Of a stretch of 38,381 nt of DNA, positions 16,423 to 23,537 are shown one piece after another. This DNA is from Kitasatospora sp. Root107 (GTDB taxonomy: Bacteria; Actinomycetota; Actinomycetes; Streptomycetales; Streptomycetaceae). The notes below the pieces were generated by a model that did no database searches, was not told the origin of the DNA, and saw only the letters and a program-made list of their open reading frames with translations. The stretch lies in NCBI RefSeq assembly GCF_001424875.1, contig NZ_LMCT01000017.1, positions 24,839-63,219 of the forward strand, in the 5' to 3' direction. Position numbers and translations under genes: made by a program. The first letter of the stretch is position 1. Every line of letters begins with the position of its first letter.

Positions 16423-18144
16423 ATGAGCGCCGACAACTGGACCGCTGCTGAGGCCCGCCGGGTGCCGCCGCTGCGGGCGGGCCGCCGCGCGGCGGGGCTG
16501 GCGCTGTTCGGCTGGCTGGACGACCCACGGGCACCCAGACTCTGCCGAGTGGCCGGTAGTTCCGGCAGCGGCCGCACCCACCTGCTGGCCTGGCTGGCCG
16601 CTGCCGCCCCGGCCGACCACCCGAGGAGCACCCGCCGGGTCCACGCTGTGCTGCCCACTGGCGGGCTGATGGTCGATGACGCCGTCCGGCTGCTCGCCAA
16701 CCGGCTGGGCGGTTTCGCCCGTACCCCGGCCGAGCTGCTCGCCATCGTGCAGGACGGGCAGCCTCGGACGATCGTCGTCACCGGGCTGGACCAGGCCGGC
16801 GGCCCGCCCGACTGGCCCCGGCAGATCGCCGCTGAGGTGCTCGTCCCGCTGCTCGCCGTCCCCGGCCTGCGGCTCGCGGTCGAGTCCGCCGACGGCACGG
16901 CCGCCACCGAACTGCTGACCGCCGCCGTGCCCGGAGCGGCCGTCCTGGACCTGGACGATCCCCGCTGGACCGACCGGGACGTCTTCGCCGCCTGGTGCGC
17001 CCGACTGCCCGGCCCATCGGCCGCTTCGCTCTACCCCAGTCCAGGCCTGGCGCAGCTCGCGGCCTTGGTCGATGGTGGGGTCGCGGTCGACCCCACCACG
17101 CCGCCGGCCGAGCGAGCCCGAGCGGTGTGCGCCGCCTGGTGGGAGGCACTGCCCGAGGAACTGCGGCCCACCGTCCGGGCGTTGGCAGTCGCAGGGTGCG
17201 CGGTGTCCGCCGAGGAGTGGGCCGCACTGCCCGGCGCGGGCGGGGCCGAGGCGGTCGCCCGGGCCGGTGCGCTGTCGCCCCCGGGCCCCGACGGAGCGTC
17301 CTGGGAGCTGAACCTCCGTCAGTTGGCCGCCTTCGTCCGACCCGCCTGGTGGGTGAACTGGACGTACCGGCCGCCCGGCGGTGCCGTGGACGCCCTCGCC
17401 CTGGGGCGCAAGCCCTACTCCCACCGGATCCTGGTGGCTACCGGCACCGTCGTGCACGTCCTCGACGAGGAGACCGGCCGGGAGGAAGGCGCCGCGCCGC
17501 TGCGGCTGCCGGTCACCCCGTCCTCGCTGGCGTGCGGCGAGCAGGGGGTGCTGATCGCGCTGGACCGGGCCAGGACCCTGGGTATCCTGCCCTCCTCGAT
17601 GCCGGGGAGCTTTAACCGCGCAGTCCGGGTGGTGGAGCACGTGGCCGGGCGGGCGGGCGGGAACCTGACGACGGTCGCCGCGAAACGGGACGAGGGCAGT
17701 GCCTCGCTGGCCATCGGTGACACTCAGGGAACGGTGGCCCTCTTCCTGAACGACTTCGGGCCCGGCATGGCACCGGACCAAACCTCGCACCGGGGGCCGG
17801 TAACCGCCCTGTCTGTGGCCGACGCCCGCCACGAGCTCTGGGTGGCCAGCGGGGGAGCGGACGGCCGGGTGATGCTCTGGGGCGTCAGCCGTCCGTCATC
17901 CGAGGCACCGGTCGACGAGCGCGACAGCCCGGTCACCGCCGTCGCCGCAGCCGAGATCTACGGGGGCCTGCTGACCGTCGCGGCTTGGGCCGACGGGTTG
18001 GTCCGGCTGCGCCGACGCGGGGAGCGGCTGGACACGGTGCTCGACCTGCGGTTGGACGCCCCGGTCCACTCGGCCGTCATCGACCGGGGCAAGTGGATCT
18101 GCCTGGCGCTGCCGGACCAGGTGCTCAGCATCACTCTGGACTGA
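16423..18144 (+). CDS. P-loop NTPase with C-terminal beta-propeller (WD40-like), copy 2
   Basis: 573 residues, a clear paralogue of the preceding gene starting 16 bases after its stop. It shares the RVPPLRAGRRAAG entry, the Walker A-like GSSGSGRT with the same Lys-to-Arg change, the IVVTGLDQAGG strand, and propeller blades such as RILVATGTVVHVLDEE and WVASGGADGRVMLWGV. It lacks the ~100-residue segment that copy 1 has between the helical part and the propeller: NLRQLAAFV runs straight into WVNWTYRPPGG. The ATG at 16423 is chosen because it gives the same N-terminus as copy 1. The two copies point to a tandem duplication with divergence. Confidence 0.7.
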   Translation: MSADNWTAAEARRVPPLRAGRRAAGLALFGWLDDPRAPRLCRVAGSSGSGRTHLLAWLAAAAPADHPRSTRRVHAVLPTGGLMVDDAVRLLANRLGGFARTPAELLAIVQDGQPRTIVVTGLDQAGGPPDWPRQIAAEVLVPLLAVPGLRLAVESADGTAATELLTAAVPGAAVLDLDDPRWTDRDVFAAWCARLPGPSAASLYPSPGLAQLAALVDGGVAVDPTTPPAERARAVCAAWWEALPEELRPTVRALAVAGCAVSAEEWAALPGAGGAEAVARAGALSPPGPDGASWELNLRQLAAFVRPAWWVNWTYRPPGGAVDALALGRKPYSHRILVATGTVVHVLDEETGREEGAAPLRLPVTPSSLACGEQGVLIALDRARTLGILPSSMPGSFNRAVRVVEHVAGRAGGNLTTVAAKRDEGSASLAIGDTQGTVALFLNDFGPGMAPDQTSHRGPVTALSVADARHELWVASGGADGRVMLWGVSRPSSEAPVDERDSPVTAVAAAEIYGGLLTVAAWADGLVRLRRRGERLDTVLDLRLDAPVHSAVIDRGKWICLALPDQVLSITLD

Positions 18145-18296
18145 CGGCGGATCAGGAGACGGTGACGGACGCGCACCGGCCGGAACCGCTTGTGGGGGCG
18201 TCAGCGGCGTGTCAGACGGATGTCAGGGCGGCCCGCCATAGTTGTCAACGTGAACGGCACGGGGAACTGGCCGGGAGCGACAGGGAGAGGCGGCCG

Positions 18297-18375
18297 CTAG
18301 GCAGAAGCGAGCACGACCAGCGCCCCGGTCGCAGCCGTCGCCCCAACCCGTCGCCGGTGATCGCGCCCAATCGCC
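18297..18375 (-). pseudogene. Decayed copy of the cobS 3' end
   Basis: On the minus strand one frame reads ARRLGAITGD and a second frame continues GATAATGALVVLASA then stop. Together these reproduce the end of CobS in this window (VRRFGGITGDVLGATAETAATGALLALTLH), so at least one frameshift separates them. At DNA level the segment aligns well with 20808-20890, including CGTCGCCGGTGATC. It is in the same orientation as the intact cobS. Confidence 0.8.
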
Positions 18376-18394
18376 GTGCGACCAGGTCCACCCG

Positions 18395-18535
18395 AGCCCA
18401 GGGCTGGTCCAGTTCGCCTCGCGTACCGCCGCCCGGCACCCTGCTCGACATGGCGGCCCTGCCCGCCGAGCGGGCCGCCGCGCTGGCCGAGGCGTGGTGG
18501 GCGGCGCTGCCCGAGGAGCCCCGTCGCGCCGTCGG
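18395..18535 (+). pseudogene. Frameshifted fragment of a third NTPase/propeller paralogue
   Basis: Frame one reads SPGLVQFASRTAA, matching SPGLAQLAARAAGG of copy 1. A shift near 18425-18435 leads into LPAERAAALAEAWWAALPEE, matching PPAERARAVCAAWWEALPEE of copy 2. The order and spacing are as in the intact genes. The remaining N- and C-terminal parts are absent. Confidence 0.8.
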
Positions 18536-18552
18536 ACAGTCGATCACAGACA

Positions 18553-18612
18553 GGCGGCGATCGGGAGTTGCTCCTGGGCGAGGACAAGCGCTCGAGCAGT
18601 GGCCGACTACGG
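18553..18612 (+). pseudogene. Possible remnant of an ADP-ribosyltransferase C-terminus
   Basis: One frame reads GGDRELLLGEDKR, similar to the ExE region GGAERELLLGRGLEW of the intact toxin, with the first Glu replaced by Asp. It ends 22 bases before the stop of the convergent ARH gene. The match is only about a dozen residues, so it could be chance. Confidence 0.4.
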
Positions 18613-18633
18613 GGAGCCGACCCTGATGAAAGG

Positions 18634-19734
18634 TCAGCTTCCCCACAGCCGCTGGCCACCGGGGCGGACCTCGGAGGCGAGGTCGTCCGCCACCACGGCG
18701 ATCACGGCCCGGCCCTCGATGCGGGCCAGCCACTGTGGCGGCAGCAGCGCGTCACCGTGGTGGGCACCCAGCAGGTTGCCGCAGACGGCACCGGTGGAGT
18801 CGCTGTCGCCGGAGTGGTTCACGGACAACAGCAGGGCCGCCTCCACCGGATTGCGGGCCGCCTCGTCATCAGGACGGGCCAGCGCCGCGTACACAGCGAT
18901 CGCCAGCGCCTCCTCCGCCACCCAACCTCCGCCCAGGGACTCCACCTTCGAGGGCGTTGCCGTGCCGTCCGTAGCCAGGTCGACCGCCTTGCGCAGCGCC
19001 GCGGTCGTCTCCTCGTGCCCGGGGTAGCGGGCGAGCAGGTCCATAGCGCGCAGGACCGCGCCTTCCAGTGACTCGTCGTCGACCAGACAGCTGATCATGG
19101 CGGCGAAGGCACCTGCCGCGTAGTAGCCGGTGGGGTGCCCATGGGTGATCTGCGCACACCGGGCCGCGGACTCGAAGGCGTGCCGGGTTCCCCCGGCGGT
19201 GAAACCGAACGGCGCGGACCGCATCACCGTGCCGCAGCCCTTCGAGCCGGGGTTCACCCGGCCCGTAGTACCGTCGATCACTCTGCTCGGATCCGGGACG
19301 TAACCCTCCCGGAGACCGGAAAGGCACGCCAAGCCAGGCGCACGACGCTCGTAGAGCCAGAGCTCGTTGCGCAGCCACCCGGTCCGATGCTGGAAGCCGT
19401 ACGCGGGCGGCGGCCCGTCGTGGTCCTGGGTGTCCAGCCAACGGAGGTACGCCTCCTGTACCGGAGTCGCCTCCGCGCCGGTCATCCCACCGCCGCGCAT
19501 CCAGCCCTCGGCCGTGAACAGGGTCATCTGCGTGTCATCACTGATCCGCCCGACCACCCCCGCACGATCCGCCACCAGCCCGCTAAGGCCACGCTCCCCG
19601 TACCGGGCCTGGATCTCAGCCAGCGACAGCCCTTCGACCGGATAACCGAGCGAGTCGCCGATCGCTCCGCCGAGCAGACAGCCACGGACCCGCGCACGGT
19701 AGACCGCCAGCTCGCCCCACGCCACATCCCCCAC
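18634..19734 (-). CDS. ADP-ribosylglycohydrolase, distal copy (ARH2)
   Basis: 366 residues of the ADP-ribosylglycohydrolase (DraG/ARH) family, which cleaves the bond between ADP-ribose and a protein side chain, nucleic acid or small molecule. Both Mg2+-binding motifs are intact: SDDTQM at residues 65-70 and DSDST at 310-314, with the usual GCLLGGAIGDSLG opening at 18-30. The GTG at 19732-19734 has GAGGGGA upstream at a suitable distance. It lies 60 bases downstream of ARH1 on the same strand and converges on the toxin region. Removal of the toxin's ADP-ribose mark is an attractive but unproved role. Confidence 0.9.
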   Translation of the reverse strand: MGDVAWGELAVYRARVRGCLLGGAIGDSLGYPVEGLSLAEIQARYGERGLSGLVADRAGVVGRISDDTQMTLFTAEGWMRGGGMTGAEATPVQEAYLRWLDTQDHDGPPPAYGFQHRTGWLRNELWLYERRAPGLACLSGLREGYVPDPSRVIDGTTGRVNPGSKGCGTVMRSAPFGFTAGGTRHAFESAARCAQITHGHPTGYYAAGAFAAMISCLVDDESLEGAVLRAMDLLARYPGHEETTAALRKAVDLATDGTATPSKVESLGGGWVAEEALAIAVYAALARPDDEAARNPVEAALLLSVNHSGDSDSTGAVCGNLLGAHHGDALLPPQWLARIEGRAVIAVVADDLASEVRPGGQRLWGS

Positions 19735-19794
19735 CAGCTGGCTCCCCTCGGCTGATCATCCGTCACCAGCCTATCGGCGCCGACCTTCGCAAGG

Positions 19795-20787
19795 TCAGGC
19801 GCCGAAGCCCGCCGCCAGCTCGGCGATCACCGCCCGGCCCTCCAGCTGGGCCAGCCACTCCGGGGGCAGGGCCCCGGCGCCGTGGCGGGCGCCGAGCAGG
19901 TTGCCGCAGACCGCGCCCGTGGAGTCGCTGTCGCCGGAGTGGTTGACGGCGAGCAGCAGCGCGGGCCCGACCGTGGCCGGGGTGGGGGCGGTCAGGGCGG
20001 CGTAGACCGCGATGGCCAGGGCCTCCTCGGCGACCCAGCCGGCGCCGAGGGTCTCCAACTGGTCCGAACCGGCCTCGGCCAGGGCGAGGGCGCGTTCCAG
20101 CGCAGTGCTGGTCTCCTGGTGCCCGGGGTAGCCGGCGAGCAGGGCCAGGGCGTGCCGGACCGCGCGATCGAGAGGCTGACCGGTCATCAGTTCGCCGATG
20201 ACCGCAGCGAAGGCGCCGGCGGCGTAGGAGGCAGTCGGGTGCCCGTGGGTGATCAGGGCGCAGTGCGCGGCGAGTTCGAAGGAGCCGGGGACGAGCCCGA
20301 ACGGGGCGGAGCGCATCACCGTGCCGCACCCCTTCGAGTCCGGGTTCACCAGGCCAGGGGTGCCGTCGAGCGGGCGGCGCGGGTCGGGGACGTACTGCTG
20401 CTGGAGCCCGAGGATGCAGGCCCGGCCCGGGCCGCGCCGGGCGTACAGCCAGCGTTCCTCGCGCAGTCGGCCGGTCCGGTGCGGTGCACTGTCGGCCGGC
20501 GGTGGTTCCGGGTGCTCCTGGGTGTCCAGCCAGCGCAGGTACGCCTGCTGCACGTGCGGGACACCACCGCCCCGCAGCACCGCCTCGGCGGTGAAGAGCG
20601 TCATCTGGGTGTCGTCGCTGATCCTCCCGACCACCCCGTCGCGGTCGGGTACCGGCTCGGTGATCCCGGCTGGGCCGTGCCGGTCCTGGATCGTGTACAG
20701 CGACACGCCCTCGACCGGGAAGCCGAGGGCGTCCCCGAGCGCCCCGCCGAGCAGGCAGCCGTGCACCCGGTCCTGATGGCTCGTCAA
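19795..20787 (-). CDS. ADP-ribosylglycohydrolase, proximal copy (ARH1)
   Basis: 330 residues, a close paralogue of ARH2. The opening is GCLLGGALGDALGFPVEG. The metal-binding motifs are SDDTQM (57-62) and DSDSTGAVCGNLLGA near the C-terminus, so it should be active. A TTG at 20785-20787 is taken as start because a run of eight G lies just upstream and the N-terminus then matches ARH2; the GTG six codons later is the alternative. It starts 16 bases after the cobS stop and is probably co-transcribed with cobU-cobT-cobS. Substrate unknown: protein ADP-ribose, or another alpha-linked ribosyl compound. Confidence 0.88.
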   Translation of the reverse strand: MTSHQDRVHGCLLGGALGDALGFPVEGVSLYTIQDRHGPAGITEPVPDRDGVVGRISDDTQMTLFTAEAVLRGGGVPHVQQAYLRWLDTQEHPEPPPADSAPHRTGRLREERWLYARRGPGRACILGLQQQYVPDPRRPLDGTPGLVNPDSKGCGTVMRSAPFGLVPGSFELAAHCALITHGHPTASYAAGAFAAVIGELMTGQPLDRAVRHALALLAGYPGHQETSTALERALALAEAGSDQLETLGAGWVAEEALAIAVYAALTAPTPATVGPALLLAVNHSGDSDSTGAVCGNLLGARHGAGALPPEWLAQLEGRAVIAELAAGFGA

Positions 20788-20803
20788 CGCGTCCCCCCCC
20801 TGG

Positions 20804-21541
20804 TCAGTGCAGCGTGAGCGCGAGCAGCGCCCCGGTGGCGGCAGTCTCGGCCGTCGCCCCCAGCACGTCGCCGGTGATCCCGCCGAACCGCCGTACGCAG
20901 CGGCGCAGCAGCAGCCACCCGCAGCCCAGCCCGACGACCAGCGCGAGCGGGTGCCACGGTGAGACAAGGCCCAGCCCGAACGCCACCGCCGCCGAAACTC
21001 CCAGCGCGGCCGGCCAGGGCACCGTGGCGGCGACCATCGCACCGAGTCCGCCAGGACGGGCAGCCGGTACGGAGCGCAGGCAGCCCCAGGTCAGCGCGCA
21101 CCGGGCGGCCAGCGCGGCGGTCAGCACGGCAGCGGCGCCCCGCCAGAGCGAGACCTCGAACTGCCCGGCCAGCGCGGCGATCTGGGCCAGCAGCACCAGC
21201 AGCAGCGTCAGCACCCCGAACGGGCCGATGTCCGACTGCTTCATGATCCGCAGCGCGTCCTCGGCCGGTTTCCCGCTGCCGAGCCCGTCCGCGACGTCCG
21301 CCAGGCCGTCCAGGTGCAGGCCCCGGGTCAGCCCGGCCAGCACCGCCACCGCCGCCACCGCACCGAGCAGTGGCCCGCCGCGCCAGGCCAGCAGGGCACC
21401 CGCGCCGGCCGCGAACGCCCCGAGCACCAGCCCGACCACGGGGGCGGCGAGCATCGCCCGCCCGCCGGTCTCGCGATCCCAACGGTCGACCCGGACCCGC
21501 AGCACCGACAGGGTCCCGAACGCGAACCGCAGGCCGTCCAA
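20804..21541 (-). CDS. cobS: Adenosylcobinamide-GDP ribazoletransferase
   Basis: 245 residues, an integral membrane enzyme joining adenosylcobinamide-GDP to alpha-ribazole(-5'-phosphate) in the last part of cobalamin assembly. It begins GLRFAFGTLSVLRV as CobS proteins do. The cytoplasmic signature GLHLDGLADVADGLGSGKP follows, then several hydrophobic helices, ending in RRFGGITGDVLGA. The start appears to be TTG at 21539-21541, four bases after the cobT stop, with GGGG upstream inside cobT. Length is normal. A second, decayed copy of its 3' end lies at 18297-18375. Confidence 0.9.
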   Translation of the reverse strand: MDGLRFAFGTLSVLRVRVDRWDRETGGRAMLAAPVVGLVLGAFAAGAGALLAWRGGPLLGAVAAVAVLAGLTRGLHLDGLADVADGLGSGKPAEDALRIMKQSDIGPFGVLTLLLVLLAQIAALAGQFEVSLWRGAAAVLTAALAARCALTWGCLRSVPAARPGGLGAMVAATVPWPAALGVSAAVAFGLGLVSPWHPLALVVGLGCGWLLLRRCVRRFGGITGDVLGATAETAATGALLALTLH

Positions 21542-21545
21542 AAAG

Positions 21546-22670
21546 TCAGCCCCGGTTGAGCAGTTCGGCGGCGGTCGGCAGCCGGGGCGGCTCGACCGGG
21601 CCGCGCTCGGCCACGGTCATCGCCGGTACGTCCGAGGGCTCGGCCAGCGTGTCGGCGGCGGCCTGCAGCAGCGGCAGTGCGAGCAGGGCGCCGACGCCCT
21701 CGCCCATCGAGACGTTCAGGCCCTGAAGGGGCGTCAGGGTCAGCCGGTCGTACGCCTTCGCCTGGGCGGGCTCGCCGGTGGACTGCCCGGCCCGCCACCA
21801 CTCGGGGGCGCGGAAGGCGATCCGCTGGGCGACCAGCGCGCAGGCGGCCGAGACGACGCCGTCCAGCACCACCGGCAGCTTGCGGGCTGCGGACTGGAGC
21901 AGGAAGCCGGTGATGGCGGCGAAGTCCGCGCCGCCGACGGCGGCGAGCAGCGCGAGCTGGTCGCCGAGCACCGGGCGGGCCCGCCGCAGCGAGTCGCGGA
22001 CGGCCGCGCACTTGACCATCCAGGTGCGGTCGTCGACGCCCGAACCCCGGCCGGTGACGGCCGCCGCGTCGGTCCCGCAGAGCGCGCCGACCAGTACGGC
22101 GGCCACGGTGGTGGAGCCGACCCCGAGGTCGCCGAGCACCACCAGGTCGGTCCCGGCGTCGGCCTCCTCGTCGGCGACCGCCATACCGGCCCGGAAGGCC
22201 GCGATCGCCTCGGCCTCGGTGAGCGCGTTCTCCACGTCGATCCGGCCGGAGCCCCGGCGCACCCGGAAGCGGCTGACCTCGGCCGGGAACTCGGCGGGAT
22301 CGGCGTCGACCGCGACGTCCACCACCCGCAGCCCGGCGCCGTACCGGCGGGCCAGTACGGCCACCGGGGCGGTGCCGTCCAGCACCGCGTGCACCCGGCG
22401 GGCGGTGCCGCCGAGGGCAGGCAGCTGGGAGACGCCGGCCGCGGCGATCCCGTGGTCCGCCGCGAACAGCACCACCTTGGCGGCGGCCAGCGGCCGGACC
22501 GGCGAACCGCCCTGCACCGAGGCGAGCCAGCTGCCCAGTTCCTCCAGCTGCCCGAGGCCGCCGCGCGGCTTGTCGAGTTGCTGCCAGCGCTCCTCGCCGG
22601 CCCGGCGAGCGCTCTCGTCGGGGCGCTCCACGAGCGAGGAGAAAGTGTCGAGATCCACGGTGGTGTCCAT
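21546..22670 (-). CDS. cobT: Nicotinate-nucleotide-dimethylbenzimidazole phosphoribosyltransferase
   Basis: 374 residues. It makes alpha-ribazole-5'-phosphate from nicotinate mononucleotide and dimethylbenzimidazole for the lower ligand of B12. Recognisable segments are the LDKPRGGLGQLEELG entry, LFAADHGIAAAGVS, the GDLGVGSTTVAA motif and DGVVSAACALVAQ, in the order of the family. The ATG at 22668-22670 gives the standard N-terminus. It lies 11 bases after the cobU stop. Confidence 0.93.
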   Translation of the reverse strand: MDTTVDLDTFSSLVERPDESARRAGEERWQQLDKPRGGLGQLEELGSWLASVQGGSPVRPLAAAKVVLFAADHGIAAAGVSQLPALGGTARRVHAVLDGTAPVAVLARRYGAGLRVVDVAVDADPAEFPAEVSRFRVRRGSGRIDVENALTEAEAIAAFRAGMAVADEEADAGTDLVVLGDLGVGSTTVAAVLVGALCGTDAAAVTGRGSGVDDRTWMVKCAAVRDSLRRARPVLGDQLALLAAVGGADFAAITGFLLQSAARKLPVVLDGVVSAACALVAQRIAFRAPEWWRAGQSTGEPAQAKAYDRLTLTPLQGLNVSMGEGVGALLALPLLQAAADTLAEPSDVPAMTVAERGPVEPPRLPTAAELLNRG

Positions 22671-22681
22671 CGTCTGGAAGG

Positions 22682-23242
22682 CTACACGCCGGTGGGTTTG
22701 ACGGTCAGTACCTGCCCCGCGACCACCAGCAGGACCTGCTCGGAGGCGTCCGCGACCGCCATGTTCAGCCGCCCCAGGGTGTCCCGGAACCGCCGCCCGG
22801 CAGCGGTGGCCGGGACCACGCCCATCCCCACCTCGTTGCTCACCGCGACCACCTGACGACCGGTCACCCGCCAGGCCGCCGCCAGCGCGTCACAGCGCTG
22901 CTGCACCGCCAGTTCGGCGCCGTAGTACCAGGCGTCGTCGTCCCAGGCCCCGCACTCGTCCATCACGGCGGTCAGCCAGAGCGCCAGGCAGTCGATCAGC
23001 ACCGGCGCCGGGTCGCTCCGGTCCGCCAGCACCGCCTCCAGCTCGCAGGTCTCCGTGGTGCGCCAGGTCACCGGCCGCCGCTCCCGGTGCAGTTCGACCC
23101 GCCGGGCCCAGTCCTGGTCGCCGTCCCGGCTGCCGCTGGTGGCCACGTACAGGACGTCCTCGTACGGGACGAGCAGCTGCTCGGCGCGGGTGGACTTGCC
23201 CGAACGGGCGCCGCCGAGGATCAGGGTGCGGGGGAGTGCCAT
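22682..23242 (-). CDS. cobU: Adenosylcobinamide kinase/guanylyltransferase
   Basis: 186 residues. A bifunctional enzyme that phosphorylates adenosylcobinamide and attaches GMP. The Walker A loop GGARSGKS lies near the N-terminus, then the ATSGSRDGDQDWARRVELHRERRP block with the guanylylated-histidine region, and VSNEVGMGVVPA near residue 135. The ATG at 23240-23242 has AGGA eight bases upstream; an ATG three codons earlier is also possible. It is the first gene of the cobU-cobT-cobS-ARH operon. The 87-base upstream gap is too short for a cobalamin riboswitch. Confidence 0.93.
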   Translation of the reverse strand: MALPRTLILGGARSGKSTRAEQLLVPYEDVLYVATSGSRDGDQDWARRVELHRERRPVTWRTTETCELEAVLADRSDPAPVLIDCLALWLTAVMDECGAWDDDAWYYGAELAVQQRCDALAAAWRVTGRQVVAVSNEVGMGVVPATAAGRRFRDTLGRLNMAVADASEQVLLVVAGQVLTVKPTGV

Positions 23243-23329
23243 GCCGCCCATCCTGCCCGACGAGGCATGAGGCGGTCGGGGGCGGGCACGCTAACCTGCG
23301 CAGCAGAACCGAGAAGCGAGGAGCCGGGC

Positions 23330-23530
23330 ATGGTCTGGACGTGGCGGTACGAGAAGGCGGACGGCACTCTCGTCCAGCAGCCGGGCGAGCAGGAGGAGTT
23401 CCCCGGGCAGGGGGACGCCGAGTCCTGGATCGGCGAGGAGTGGAAGGACCTGCTGGCGAAGGGCATCGAGCAGGTCGTCCTGCTCGACGACGACAAGGTG
23501 ATCTACACCATGAGCCTTCAGGAGGGCTGA
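23330..23530 (+). CDS. Small acidic protein of unknown function
   Basis: 66 residues beginning MVWTWRYEKADG and ending VLLDDDKVIYTMSLQEG, with alternating strands and a central WIGEEWKDLLAKG helix. It looks like a compact alpha/beta domain without Cys or catalytic motifs. A GAGGAG ribosome binding site lies six bases before the ATG and a TAACCT -10-like box lies further upstream, so it is expressed from its own promoter. It is divergent from cobU and convergent with the methyltransferase (stops eight bases apart). Function unknown. Confidence 0.75.
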   Translation: MVWTWRYEKADGTLVQQPGEQEEFPGQGDAESWIGEEWKDLLAKGIEQVVLLDDDKVIYTMSLQEG

Positions 23531-23537
23531 GAAGCCG

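Larger units (their letters stand above)
18145..18633. other. Graveyard of gene fragments between toxin locus and ARH genes
   Basis: No intact gene is present. It holds three recognisable fragments, listed separately: a cobS 3' end, an NTPase/propeller piece, and a short stretch like the end of an ADP-ribosyltransferase. A GTG-started 16-codon frame at about 18250-18300 (VNGTGNWPGA...) may be the decayed start of a third NTPase copy, but it is too short to be sure. Confidence 0.7.

Noticed and set aside
10936..18144. Prophage or integrative element carrying the toxin locus
   Set aside because: No integrase, tRNA or att-like repeat was found. The only flanking repeat is the cobS 3' end on one side.
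14388..18144. NTPase/propeller genes as an Avs- or NACHT-type antiphage system
   Set aside because: No nuclease, TIR or protease effector domain is visible and the P-loop lysine is replaced, so calling it a defence system would go beyond the sequence.
23243..23329. Cobalamin riboswitch upstream of cobU
   Set aside because: The spacer is only about 87 bases, too short for the aptamer, and no B12-box was seen.
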